Of a stretch of 50,896 nt of DNA, positions 29,576-41,958 are shown piece by piece. Origin of the DNA: Reclinomonas americana ATCC 50394 (Eukaryota > Jakobida > Jakobea > Jakobida); assembly GCA_048213135.1 (NCBI GenBank), contig PS015053.1, forward strand, positions 33,682-84,577, written 5' to 3'. Both the position numbers and the translations under genes were made by a program. Every line of letters begins with the position of its first letter. Within the stretch, counting starts at the first letter, position 1. The notes under the pieces were generated by a model, which saw only the letters and a list, made by a program, of their open reading frames with translations, did no database searches and was not told where the DNA came from.

Positions 29576-32500
29576 CGGAGAGAGAGAGAGAGAAACAGCA
29601 GAGAGAAACGGAGAGAGACGCACAGAGAGAGAGAGCCGAGAGAGAGAAGAAGAGAGTAAGAAAGCACGAGACGAGAGAAAGCGAGGAGAGAAATATGAGA
29701 AGGGAGACACGGTAATAAAGAGAGGGTGATAGCAAGGGATGATAATAGAAATGAGTAGTCAATATGAGTGAAAAGGAGACACACCGCAATAAAGAGGGGA
29801 GAGGAGGGGAGAGAGAAATGTCAGCCATTGTGTGGAGGAGAAAACAGGGGAGAAGGCGAACGTACCCATCGGTGAGCAAGCGGCGCGGACCGTCGCGTGC
29901 CTCCAGCGGCTCGCTCTGCAAATCACGCAGCGCCGACCGACACGGAGTAACGCCGGAGAAGCGATTGCCAAGAATCGTCGCTTGCACAATGTCCACGCGG
30001 GCGAACTGCGGAGGAGGGGGGAATGGTGAGTGCAAGGGAGAGCGGGCGAGAGAATATTGACGGAGAAGGACGTGGCGTGCGACGGGAAACGATGCTAATA
30101 AACTACAACGGAGGCAATGATGAAAGGAGAGGAGAAGGAGAGTAAGGCGAGAAGCATACCGTCACGCTCCCTTCCCTCCACTCGAATGACAAGAGGGAAA
30201 AGAGAGGAAAGGAAGGTGAATTGTCTCTTCGCACTCCATTCCAGCTCACAATCCCTTCTCCTCCGGGAGGAATGAAGAGAGAGGTGTTGAGAGCGGATGT
30301 ATGGAGGAATAGTGAATATGAAGACAATGTAGAGCTCACTTGAGCCGACAAGAGGATAGGATAGCAAATCTCTGCCCTTCACCCTCCTCTCCCCTCGCCT
30401 CCGCAGGACCAAGCAGCGGGAGAAATGAAGAAAGAGGTGTAGAGCGCATGAAAGGAGTAAGAAGTGAAAAAAAAAACACAGCAGATCTCACAAGAGGCGA
30501 GAAGAGAAGAACAGATTTCTGGAATAAACTATCATTCTCCCTTCACACCTCATTCCAGATATCAATCCCTTCCCCTCCACTCTCCCTGCCCCTTCACTCA
30601 TTCTCTCCTAATTTCCCTTTCCCTTCTCTCCCATTCCCTTTTCCCTTTCCATTCCCTTCACTTTCCCATTCTCTCAACTCTCTTTCGCTCACTCTCCCTC
30701 CTCCTTCCCCTTCATCCCCTTTCCCTTCCCCTTTTGCTCACCGGCACCAAGAACAACGGAAAGTTGACCTCCCCCGCATCATCCACAATCAAGCGATACC
30801 GCTGCACGTCAAACTCCAGCGACCGACTGCACAACGCCGGCAGCGACACGAAGTACACCTTGGCCGCATCAAAGAACGCCACCGACGATGACTGCGCGAT
30901 AATCAGTGAGCCTCTTCCCATCGCAAAGCATTCCCTTTCCTCATCAACGCGCAACTTGCTGATCGGCATTCTTCCGAATCTGATACATGAAATCACCGTA
31001 GAGCTCGCGGAACTCCTCGACGTCGTCCTTGGGAATGTCGGGTCCCAGCAGGCGCACCATCGGCACCGCATCGCCCATCTCCTCCGTCACGTTGTTCTCG
31101 TAAAAAGTGCAGGCCAGTGCGTCCACGGCGGCGTCGTTCGGCGCACACACAATGATCTTGTCGTCGGGGTAGCGGCGACGGTAAAAGTCCAGCAGCGCCT
31201 CCACCACGCGCGTCTTGCCGGTGCCGGCCTCGCCCGACACAATGGAAATGTTGCGGTTCACGGCCAGCTGCAGGCCGCGCGATTGGTCCTCGTCGAGGCC
31301 GTGTGCGCGCTGCACGTCTATCAAACTGCGATGTGGGGGGAGAAGGGGAAGGCGAAGGGAAAGGGCGGAGGAGGCGAAGGGAAAGGGCGGAGGAGGCGAA
31401 GGGAAGGAAGGGAAGGGAAAAGAGAAGACGAGACAAAGGAGGGGAAAAGAGGTGGAGAGGGAAGGGAAAAGGAGATAGGGAAGGAGAAGATAGAAAAGAG
31501 GAATGGAAAACAGCAGGAGAAGAAACCGAGGAGGCAGAGAGGGATCAATTGGAGAAGGAGAAATGAAAAAGAGATGGAGAAGGAGAACAAGTAGAATGAG
31601 GAATGGAAAGAAGAGAGAAGGAGAAGAACACCGAAGACGGAGGGGAGAGAGGGAGAATTGTGATAAGAGAAGAAAAAGAAGATAGGGAAGGAGAAGGAAT
31701 AGAAAAAGGAATGGAAAGAAAAAGAACAGGGAAGAGATGCGGAAGGAATATGAAAAGGAAGGGGAAGGAGGAGAGCAAAACGGAGACAAGAAAGAAGAGG
31801 AGAAGAAGTGTAAGCAGCACATCGAAAACATCAATTGCTGGCGGAGGGCAAACACTCAACATTTGTTCGTGAATCGCACGCTCGCCGGAGGCATGTTGAA
31901 GATCGATCACTTTGCCGTCGATGATGTTCATCATTACGTCGGAGGTGTCGGAGCGCATCAGGAAGCGGAGAGAGGCGTCCATCTCGAGCACGGTGCGCAT
32001 GCTGTAGACGTCGTCCTTGACGCCTTGGCGGGCCTGTCGAGAGGTGAGAGAAGGGGGTGAGACATGGTGGGAAAGGGGGAGGGTAAAGGGGAAGGGTAAA
32101 GGGAAAGGGAAAGGGGAAGGGGGAGTGACAAAAGGGAGTGGAAGGAGGAGTGCAAGGAGGAGTGCAAGGGGGAGTGTGCAAGGGGGAGTGCAAGGGGGAG
32201 TGACAAGGGGGAGTGCAAGGGGGAGTGACAAGGGGGAGTGACAAGGGGGAGTGACAAGGGGGAGTGACAAGGGGGAGTGACAAGGGGGAGTGACAAGGGG
32301 GAGTGACAAGGGGGAGTGACAAGGGGGAATGCAAGGGGGGAATGCAAGGGGGAATGCAAGGGGGAATGCAAGGGGGAATGCAAGGGGGAATGCAAGGGGG
32401 AATGCAAGGGGGAATGCAAGGGGGAATGCAAGGGGGNNNNNNNNNNNNNNNNNNNNNNNNNNNNNNNNNNNNNNNNNNNNNNNNNNNNNNNNNNNNNNNN

Positions 32501-35500
32501 NNNNNNNNNNNNAGGGGGAGTGACGAGGGGGAGTGACGAGGGGGAGTGCAAGGGGGAGTGACAAGGGGGAGTGACAAGGGCGAGTGACAAGGGCGAGTGA
32601 CAAGGGCGAGTGACAAGGGGGAGTGACAAGGGGGAGTGACAAGGGCGAGTGACAAGGGCGAGTGACAAGGGCGAGTGACAAGGGCGAGTGACAAGGGCGA
32701 GTGACAAGGGCGAGTGACAAGGGCGAGTGACAAGGGGGAGTGACAAGGGGGAGTGACAAGGGGGAGTGACAAGGGGGAGTGCAAGGGGGAGTGACAAGGC
32801 GGAGTGACAAGGGGGAGTCAACAGAAAGAGAAAGAGAAGTAGGAAACGAGGAGAGAGGGGCGAAAGAGAAAGTGCAAGGTTCTCTCCCTCTTTCGCGCTC
32901 CTCATCCTCCTCTTTCCCATTCTCCCTCCCTTGACTTCCTGTTGCACCTCCTCTTGCACTAGAGAGAGTGTGTAGAACTAAGTAGGAATCGAGGGGAGAA
33001 GGCGCCTTCAATCACAGTATTCACACACAATCTCTTGTTCGAAGATATCTTAACCCTGCCGTTCTTAACCCACATACACGCACTTGTGCTTCCACTTTTC
33101 TCCCTACGCGCCATATCTTCACACTGCCATTCTCACCCACGCCACACTTCTCCCCGCCATATCTTCGCACTGTTGCTCTTAACCTACATACACGCACTCG
33201 TCCTTCCACTCCGCTCCCTTCGCGCCATATCTGCACCCTGCAGTTATTACATACAAGCACCTGTCCTTCTACTCTTCTCCCTTCGTGTCCTTTCTTCATC
33301 CTGCCATTCTCATCCACACCGCACTTATTCTTCCACTACATCCACTCTCCCCCTTTTGCGCCATATTCTCACCCTCTCTTCAAAACCCACGTCACTCTTT
33401 TCCTCCCTCCCTCCCTCCCTCCCTCCCTCCCTCCCTCCCTCCCNNNNNNNNNNNNNNNNNNNNNNNNNNNNNNNNNNNNNNNNNNNNNNNNNNNNNNNNN
33501 NNNNNNNNNNNNNNNNNNNNNNNNNNNNNNNNNNNNNNNNNNNNNNNNNNNNNNNNNNNNNNNNNNNNNNNNNNNNNNNNNNNNNNNNNNNNNNNNNNNN
33601 NNNNNNNNNNNNNNNNNNNNNNNNNNNNNNNNNNNNNNNNNNNNNNNNNNNNNNNNNNNNNNNNNNNNNNNNNNNNNNNNNNNNNNNNNNNNNNNNNNNN
33701 NNNNNNNNNNNNNNNNNNNNNNNNNNNNNNNNNNNNNNNNNNNNNNNNNNNNNNNNNNNNNNNNNNNNNNNNNNNNNNNNNNNNNNNNNNNNNNNNNNNN
33801 NNNNNNNNNNNNNNNNNNNNNNNNNNNNNNNNNNNNNNNNNNNNNNNNNNNNNNNNNNNNNNNNNCCACTACTTCTCACCTCTCTCAACCACGTCCTTTT
33901 CCTCCCTCCCTCCCTCCCTCCCTCCCTCCCTCCCTCCCTCCCTCCCTCCCTCCCTCCCTCCCTCCCTCCCTCCCTCCACTCTCCCCCTTTTTGCATCACT
34001 CACCCCACGACCCGCACCAGCCTTCCTCATGGCCGCCAGCATCAACTGCATGCTGATGCCATACTCGCAAAAGTACTGCACACGAACACGCGCAAATTTC
34101 AGCACCCACATCGACACACTACTCCACACACCGCGCGCGCACACGAAACATCCATGCGCTTGTTCTTGTTGACCATCTTCAGCCGATACAGCGTGTCGCT
34201 GAAAACCACCTTGGGGTCCACACCCTCCCGCCCGAACCGCTCGTACAGTGGCAAGACCGCGCGAACGTCGTTCGTCACTGTCCGACAAGGAAAGTGAGAC
34301 AGTTGTCACGAAGAAGAAGAGCAGCCGGAGCGCAACGCAACAAAGGGAAAACAAGCTTGCAGCAATCGGTCTCTTGCTCCACACCAACGGGTCGTCCTCC
34401 ACCGTGCGGAGTGCATCACGTTCGACAGCGCGCGACGCGTTCTTGTCGGCGCGGGAGGGCGGCTGCATGTGCAGCGTTCGCATCACATCCATGATGCTCT
34501 GTGTGTGCCGCAGTTGGTGAGCGAGAGCAGAAACGTACAAGAAACGGAGCAGGATGGACGCACCCCGTGCGCCGGTGTACCCGAGTACTTGCGCATCGCC
34601 ACCTGCGTGTCGTACACTTGCAGCGGCAACACGCCAAACTGGCAAATGAGAGCCGCAACCACACTCCGGCAGTCGTGCACCACCTTGACGAGCCGGTCGC
34701 TGGTGAGCAGCGCACTCAGTGGCGAGTCGGCCTTCAACAGTGCCGGGCACACAATAATGTCAAAGAGGAACACATGGTCGGCGGGGGTCGACACGGCCAG
34801 AATGCACAGTTTTCCACTGTGGCGAGGTGGTCAGAAGGAGGGAAGGAGAGATGAATGGAGGAAGAGGTGGTGTGGAACGCACGTGTAACTCAAGTCGTTG
34901 CCGTAGCCCTGCACGCCCACTGCATCCAACCTGCCGAGGTCGGCACACACGGCGCGGCCTTGTGCCTCCGTAGTCACCGTGGTGTACAAGGAGGCAGAAG
35001 GCGCGGACGACGACGATGGGCCTCCGCCACTGCTAGGCATCGCCGCCGACACGGTGGTCACCGTGGTCGTGGACGACGAAGAGGAGGCTTTCGGCGCAGC
35101 GGCTGAGGAAGGAGGCGGAGGAGGAGGAGGAGGAGGAGCGCGGGATGGAGGTCCGCCGGCTGCTGCGGTGGCGGGTCNNNNNNNNNNNNNNNNNNNNNNN
35201 NNNNNNNNNNNNNNNNNNNNNNNNNNNNNNNNNNNNNNNNNNNNNNNNNNNNNNNNNNNNNNNNNNNNNNNNNNNNNNNNNNNNNNNNNNNNNNNNNNNN
35301 NNNNNNNNNNNNNNNNNNNNNNNNNNNNNNNNNNNNNNNNNNNNNNNNNNNNNNNNNNNNNNNNNNNNNNNNNNNNNNNNNNNNNNNNNNNNNNNNNNNN
35401 NNNNNNNNNNNNNNNNNNNNNNNNNNNNNNNNNNNNNGCGGTGGAGCAGTAGAAGAGGAGGCGGTGGGGTCAATGTTGCCGCTGCCGGAGGCGGGTTTCG

Positions 35501-38182
35501 TGGAGGGTGGTGGTGCGGGAGCGGAGGCCGGGCGAGGGGAGATGGATTTGGCGGGAGGGCCGAGGGTGAGGGCTGTGAGGAGGGAGGAGGGGGTAAGAAG
35601 GGGAAGGGGGGTAAGAGGGGGAAGGGGGAGGAAGGGGAAGGGGGTAGAGGGAGAAGGGGGAAGGGGGAAGGGGGAAGGGGGAAGAGGGGAAGCGGGGAAG
35701 GAGAGAGACAAGAGAGACAAATGAGAGAGAAGAAGACAAATGGGAGAGAAGAAGACAATTGAGAGAGAAGGAGAAAAAAGAGAGGAGAGAAATAGGAGAG
35801 GAACGGAGAGAAAATCGAGGTAGGAGAGAAACGTGAGACAGAAGGAAGCAAAAGGAAAGAGAAGGGAAGAAAAAGGAGAGCGGAGGAGAGAGGGAGGGAG
35901 AGAGGGAGGAAGAGAGAGAAGGAGAGAAAATAAAGGAGAGATAATGAGAGAGAATGAAAGAGAGACGGAAAGCAAGAAAGCCGAAGCTGCAGTAGCAAGA
36001 ACTCTCAACGGAAAGAGGGCGAGGAGACATGATAAGGCTCTGTCACGAGTTGTCAACCGCGCTGTTGGCGTCAGCAATCATGCCAGAGATGAGGGCAGGA
36101 ACAATGCAACCAAGACGAAGAGAGCCGGAGAGAGAAGGAGAGAGAAGGAGAGAGAAGGAGAGGGAGGAGAGAGAAGGAGAGAAGGCGAAAGGGAGAGAGA
36201 GCAGCGTAGAGAGACAGAGAAGAGAGAGGGGGGGAAGGATCAAGACGCAGGCACATCGGCAACTGCTTACTCTTCTCGCACTCCTTGAGACGAATAATGA
36301 CACACTCGCCCTTTCCTTTCAGACGAATGATGACACACTCGCCCTTTCCTTTCCCTCATTTCGCCACTCACCATCAAGAGCTGCCTGCATCTCTCCCAGT
36401 GGACGCTCCAACTTGCGCAGCGTGGTCTGACTCGACTGCAAGCACTCCTGCATCGCTGGTGACATTTCCGTGCCGACAAACTTGTTCAGTCGTGACATGC
36501 CTTCGGTTGTCAGGCGGAGGGCGAAGCGGAGGGCGGACTGTGGGGAAAGGGGGGAATGAGGCAAAGGGGGAATGAGGCAAAGGGGGAATGAGGCAAAGGG
36601 GGGATGAGGCAAAGGGGGAGAGATGGTGAAGGTTTACGTTACTGAGAGAGTACAGAGGAGGGCAGAGAGAATGAGAAGGCGAGGAAGGACGAGGGATAAC
36701 GGCACAGAATCTTGAGAAGAGGAACAGCGAGAGGAGATAGAGAAGACGACTCGCCCGTCTTCGGTTCCCTTCTCTTATACTCTCTCGCTGACGCAAAGGA
36801 CGAAGGACGGATGAACATCAACAATTTGTTCTTCCCTTCCTTCATCGCTCATCCATTGTCTTCTCTAACACAACAGCACTTCGGAGGAACGCAGTGGACA
36901 ACAAGTACGTCGACCATCGCTCCATTATACACGTTACTAATGTTTCCTGCCCTCAATAACACTCTCTGTCTGCCCTTCATGTCCTTCCTCTCCCTCTCAA
37001 TATCCCTCCAATCACTTTATGCAACGCACTGACTTGATTACAAGAGAAGAGGCGAACGATTAAAGGCTTACAAATACCCTCCCTCCCATCGCTCTTGCGT
37101 ACCCTCCTCCCTCTCACATACACTGAGAAGACAACGGTCTGCCCTGCATCGCTCACTGGTTCCTCGCTTTCTCTGCGTTGCTGCATCCCTCTGATCGCTG
37201 CATACGATGCATCGACTCGTGGAGAAGAAGGTGGAAAGGAGAAAAGGCAGACAAATACCCTCCCTCCCATCGCTCTTGCGTACGTACCCTCCTCCCTCTC
37301 ACATACACTGCGAAGACAACGATCTGCCCTGCATCGCTCATTGATTCTTCGCTTTCTCTGCTTTGCTGCATCGCTGCATACGATGCATCGACTCGTGGAG
37401 AAGAAGGAGGAAAGGAGAAAAAGCAGACAAATACCCTCCCTCCCATCGCTCTTCGATCCTCCTCTCTCATCCGACTCACCTGCAACTTCGCAATCGACGG
37501 ATCGCGTCCCACCGCACCCCTCTCCCCAGCAGACACCTGCAACTGCTGATGCGACTGCTGCTGCTGCGACTGCTGCGAAGGCGGCGGAGGAGGATGAGGA
37601 GGACGCTCGGCCGACAATCGCCACTCGCCGCCATTCCGCGAACGTCGCATACGTCGACTACGGCCCTCCCCGACGTTCCCGCTTCCCGCGCCCTCGCTGC
37701 TGCGTCCTGCACCGCCGCTGCCGCTGCTGTTGCCACGTCGCATGCGACCGCCCTGCTTGTGAGTGATCGAATGAATGAATCAGTGAATCTGCGATGGGTG
37801 CGGGGTTTTTTCGCAGAGATTTCCATTGCGCGTAACTCGATGAGAGGAGGAGCTGCCCGGTGGAGCTGACGATGAAGACGATGAAGGAGGAGGTTGTGAG
37901 CCTGTGTGTGTGTGTGTTGTTTTTGTCAGAGTGAGTGTGTGAGACATTTCCGACGAGTTTTCGACGGGTTTTAGCCTGCCTCTCACTGTGTGCGTGTGCA
38001 GAGTGTGCGCGTGTGTGCGTGCGCGTGTGCATCGCACAGAGCATGGAAAGAGAGACAACGAGCACTCGGGCGAGGTGGCGCGTGCCATGTCCTTGATCTG
38101 GACCTTCTCCTCTCTCCCTTGCTATTCTTTCTGTGCCTCTCTTCGTGGTGCGCTCACCTGAAGGCCCTCCGTTGCCCGACAT
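28117..38182 (-). CDS. EXD1-like exonuclease fold fused to a divergent UPF1-like SF1 helicase
   Basis: Seventeen exons on the minus strand: 38182-38158, 37865-37837, 37755-37480, 36537-36372, 35572-34883 (260-N gap), 34816-34564, 34498-34342, 34277-34150, 34075-34004, 32033-31861, 31325-30956, 30891-30742, 30005-29866, 29396-29131, 28699-28520, 28462-28294 and 28237-28117; about 1,120 residues. Phases agree throughout except across the gap. Residues 1-110 are Gly-, Arg-, Ser- and Gln-rich. Around 360-480 lies an RNase D/EXD1-like fold: GKLCILAVST, FLFDI, KVVHDCR, YDTQVA. The first acidic motif, usually DxE, reads VQGYG. The helicase part has GEAGTGKT (about 688-695), VDDAGE, SRQYRFSP and VSVASTRASELFVVVGN (motif VI). 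Motif III is not recognisable. Family knowledge suggests RNA metabolism. Exonuclease loss and the fusion role are inferences. Confidence 0.75.
32095..32815 (-). repeat. 12/13-bp minisatellite in helicase intron 9
   Basis: On the + strand, units caagggggagtga (13 bp, plus a caagggcgagtga variant) occupy both sides, and caagggggaatg (12 bp) fills the centre around a 76-N gap (32437-32512). Unit variants are grouped in blocks, a sign of local array expansion. The intron spans 32034-34003. Confidence 0.85.
33401..33975 (-). repeat. (CCCT)n array flanking a 422-N gap
   Basis: Pure (CCCT)n on the + strand lies at 33403-33443 and 33899-33975 with N between. It sits in the same intron as the 12/13-bp minisatellite. 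An additional exon hidden in the gap is possible but not required by phase. Confidence 0.8.
35590..36260 (-). repeat. Purine-rich (GGGAA)n/(GAGA)n intron tract in the helicase gene
   Basis: The intron between exons 4 and 5 (35573-36371) is about 90 percent purine on the + strand and so pyrimidine-rich in the sense direction. No coding exon with matching phase was found in it. Confidence 0.7.
36545..37060 (-). other. Distal part of helicase intron 3 without recognisable features
   Basis: It contains a short array of ggggaatgaggcaaa units (36546-36620) and otherwise mixed sequence. No exon with conserved phase was found. Confidence 0.5.
37071..37456 (-). repeat. About 178-bp tandem duplication in helicase intron 3
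   Basis: Units 37071-37251 and 37252-37427, plus a partial third to about 37456. Each starts caaataccctccctcccatc and includes tgcatacgatgcatcgactc, which contains the palindrome atgcat. The copies differ by small indels. Confidence 0.8.
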
Positions 38183-39092
38183 GTGCGTGCGTTGTGCGAG
38201 TGTGCGAAAAAATGGGGTTGCGGTCTACGGTGCGAATCTACAGAACGGCGGAAACGGTAACTGGATGGGTGCGTCGCTGGTCGTTTCTGGGAGTGGAATG
38301 ACTTTGAGATATGTGGCAGAAGTGGAAATTCGTCGCGCAGATAGTGGAATAAGAAGGGGGGCATGCCGTGTGGTGGAATTTTGAAGTCTGCAATTTTGAG
38401 ATCGCGAGTTCAAAGCCGCGNNNNNNNNNNNNNNNNNNNNNNNNNNNNNNNNNNNNNNNNNNNNNNNNNNNNNNNNNNNNNNNNNNNNNNNNNNNNNNNN
38501 NNTACTCGGTGCATCGCGGTAATCGGTTCCACAATGACCATCCGTCAACATACACACATCCGGGCGGGTGGGTGGGCCACCACGGAAGTGCCAACCAGGT
38601 GGCTTGCTCTCGTAAGAGAGGAAGCCTACAGAAGCAAGGAACTGAAGGAGAGGACACTACAGTTATGGATTGTCCTCGACTTCGTGTTCCGCAGCTCAAC
38701 ACTTCCATCAAGACACCAATCTTGAGGCAGCAGCAGGTTCCTTGTGTATGTGTGTGTGTGTTCGCTCTCGGAGCTCCGAACAAGTTGAGAACCGCGATCT
38801 TCACCGCATAAGCGTGGTTGACCAGTGGATTTGACGCGCTTGCATAGACGCATAGCGTTTTCTGCGATCGTACACGGCACATCGAATTTCGAATTCGGGA
38901 AAAGGCCATAAGCCAGGCAAACAAAGCAAAGCCGAGTTCAGTTCGATGAACTGCAAGCATAGCAGTGGAGGCTACGCGACCGATGTGACGCTGCGGTTGC
39001 GCATGCAAAGGACGTCGACGTGATCGCGATCGCGCTATCGATCTCGCTGTCAACGTGCGCGTCACAGTCTGCAGCTGCATGTGGCGTCGTCA
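38183..39092. other. Divergent intergenic region between the helicase gene and copy 4
   Basis: About 900 bp with an 82-N gap (38421-38502). It probably holds the helicase promoter on the minus strand. A short (TG)n lies at about 38743-38760 and a palindrome cggagctccg at 38768-38777. No convincing ORF, RNA gene or similarity to the flanks of copies 1 to 3. Confidence 0.5.
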
Positions 39093-39284
39093 TTCCCTAA
39101 CACTCCTCTCCCCCTTCCTTCCCCTCTCTCACTCACACTCCTCTTCTTCTTCCCTCACATCACGACTTGTCACCATTTTCATCTTGCTGTTCGGATCAAC
39201 GAATCTTCATTCTCTCTCTACTCTCCGTTTCTTGCGTCACGCAGTGTGCGCGTGTGTGCGAAACAACAGCAAAGACACACACAA
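39093..39284 (+). promoter_or_regulatory. Conserved upstream block of family copy 4 (shortened)
   Basis: Similarity to the other upstream blocks starts only at about 39093 (tccctaacactcctctc) and runs to the ATG. The caaggttgcccag landmark is missing, so the duplication edge lies inside the block here. Confidence 0.5.
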
Positions 39285-39825
39285 ATGGCCGCTCGACGTC
39301 CACCTCCACCTCCACGCCCTCACTCAACAACAACAACTCCTTCGCTGCCAATGTCTGCCTCTTCTCCGTGCGACGACGAGAAAGCAGACATGATGCTCGT
39401 CGACAGCAAGCAGCATGTGACGATGATGATGATGATGCATTCCTCCTCTCCTTCCATCAACATCAATGATGATGATGCGGAGAAGAAGAAGAGCGCATCG
39501 GGGTTGTCTGCTCATCGTGGTGTGCCTGCGATGGCGAGGCGACGATTGCCTGTCTCCTNNNNNNNNNNNNNNNNNNNNNNNNNNNNNNNNNNNNNNNNNN
39601 NNNNNNNNNNNNNNNNNNNNNNNNNNNNNNNNNNNNNNNNNNNNNNNNNNNNNNNNNNNNNNNNNNNNNNNNNNNNNNNNNNNNNNNNNNNNNNNNNNNN
39701 NNNNNNNNNNNNNNNNNNNNNNNNNNNNNNNNNNNNNNNNNNNNNNNNNNNNNNNNNNNNNNNNNNNNNNNNNNNNNNNNNNNNNNNNNNNNNNNNNNNN
39801 NNNNNNNNNNNNNNNNNNNNNNNNN

Positions 39826-39869
<44 letters not shown>

Positions 39870-41908
39870 TCTTCTTCTTCTTCTTCTTCTTCTTCTTCTT
39901 CTTCTTCCTCATGAATTGTCGAAGCTTCATTCCCTGTTGCAGAGCCAGGTGGCTTCTTGAAGGACAAGAAGAAGAAGAAGAAGAAGCACACAGACGAGAT
40001 CACAGCCGCCATTGCCGCCGCCCAAAGTGACGCTGAGCAGGGTGCGTCCCTCTCTCTCTCTCTCTCGTGCAGTCATTGGTGCTCTCGTGTCTCGAAATGT
40101 CTCACCTGGACGGTGCATACACACAGCGATGGAAGGCATCGTCGAGGTACAGTGATTGTGTGTCATCCCAACATGAGCGTGTCTCACACTTACCTTCTCT
40201 CTCGCTCTCTCTCTCTCTCTCCCTTGGCATGATTGCACAGCAGCATGCGAGGAGACGGCGAGTCGACTCGTCTCTGGTGGATCACAGCGAGGACTTGCTT
40301 GCACGTGACTCAGTTGAGACATCGGTCCGCAAGCGTTCTCTGGAGGTGAGCTCTGATGCGGCACGCGTCTCACTTTGCCTCTCGCTCGTGCATCGCTGTC
40401 GACACCTGATTTTTGCTGCGCTTCTATGCAGGTGGATGCATCCGGCGACGATGAGCTTGCGCCAAAGAAGAAGAAGAAGAAGGTGTGAATTCTGTGGCTG
40501 ACGTTGTTGTGCTTACTCATCGATGTGCATTGGGTTCTTTTGTGTCAATGATGCATGTTGCTGATTCACATCGCGGCAATACTCGCGCTGCTAAGAAGCC
40601 AGAGGAGTTGAACACAGACGAGAAGCTGTTGCTGAACAAGCTGCTTGTTGCGTGTGTATGCTCTCTGTCATCATTTTAACCCATCGTGCTCCTCCTTTTC
40701 CTTTTCGATGTACTCAACATTCTTCATTGGTCACTCGCAGCGGTGCAATCGGAAGAGGGTTTTGGTGAAGGCATTCGGCCTCATGGCACCCATTGTTCAG
40801 GAATCCACCGTCGTCCACCATCAGAGCGTTGTCTTCGAGATGGCCTGTGACGAATGCGGAATTCCATTGTCGGAGCCGTCGTCTGCAGTCAAGTGTGCAT
40901 TTGGCAAGAGACTTGGCAGGACTGCAAGTGATTCGCGCAGCAAAACACCCAAATCAGTGGAGGGTGTGCTACATCGCGTGAGCAACTACATCGAGGTGAG
41001 CGAACATACGTGGTGACGAGCATGACATGTGAACCAACATGCAGATGATTGCAATCTGCAGATGAGCCAGCTCAGTGACGCGGCTCTGGTGGATGCTGTT
41101 GAGAGACCACTGATTGTGGTGGATGAGCGCGGGCATTCGGAGGTGCATTGTTTTGCATGATCTTCAGTGGCTGTTATGATCGTGTCCATTGATTTTCACC
41201 CTCAACCTCGTGTGGCAGGAATCATGGGCGAAACTGCGTTCGCAGAACAGGAACATGATTGACCAGCTTCTGCCATTTGTCAAGCAGGCCACATATGTGA
41301 TGCGCGAGTGTGATGGTCTCATGGCTGCTCTGCTTCGAGACAATCACCTCACTGAGGCCGAGATAGCACGTGCCGTCACGTGGTGCCGATCGACAGGTCT
41401 GCAATCTCATACCGCTGTTGGTGTTGCTGGTGTTGGCGTTGACCAGCACCGCGCAGAATATGGCGATGTGAAGATGGTGGTGAAGAAGGAGGAGGAGGAA
41501 AATGACGGAGAGGGTAATGTCGTTAAGTTCGAAGACGATGACATCAAGGTATGCAGCAATAGTTCATGAGTAACAAAACTGCGGGCGCGCAAGTCTTCGT
41601 GGACCATCGATATCTTGTGCGTTCATAGGCGGATGCGGGGAGTGACGATGACGGAGAAACAAAGTCGAGCAAGGTACGGCGATGCCCGATGTTTGTGGAT
41701 GGTTGATGAGGCACCGGTGTTGATTGTCGGTATTGCTTGGGTTGTGCATTTGCAGCGCGTCAAGTGTGGTCGCCGTATGCCGGATGTGGATTTGAGCAAG
41801 GACGAGCGGATGCTGCTGGACAGACTGCATGTTGCGTGTGCGTGTCCACTGCACCTCAGCAAGGCAGAGTGATTGACTCAGCCATGGCTTTGCCTGTCAT
41901 AACACCTG

Positions 41909-41958
<50 letters not shown>

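Noticed and set aside
32095-32815. CRISPR-like array of short repeats
   Set aside because: Units are 12-13 bp, directly abutting, without unique spacers, and in a eukaryotic intron.
38380-38420. Pol III B-box-like sequence gagttcaaagcc, possibly a tRNA or SINE
   Set aside because: The arm does not form a 5-bp stem with a 7-base loop, no A box is clear, and the sequence runs into a gap.
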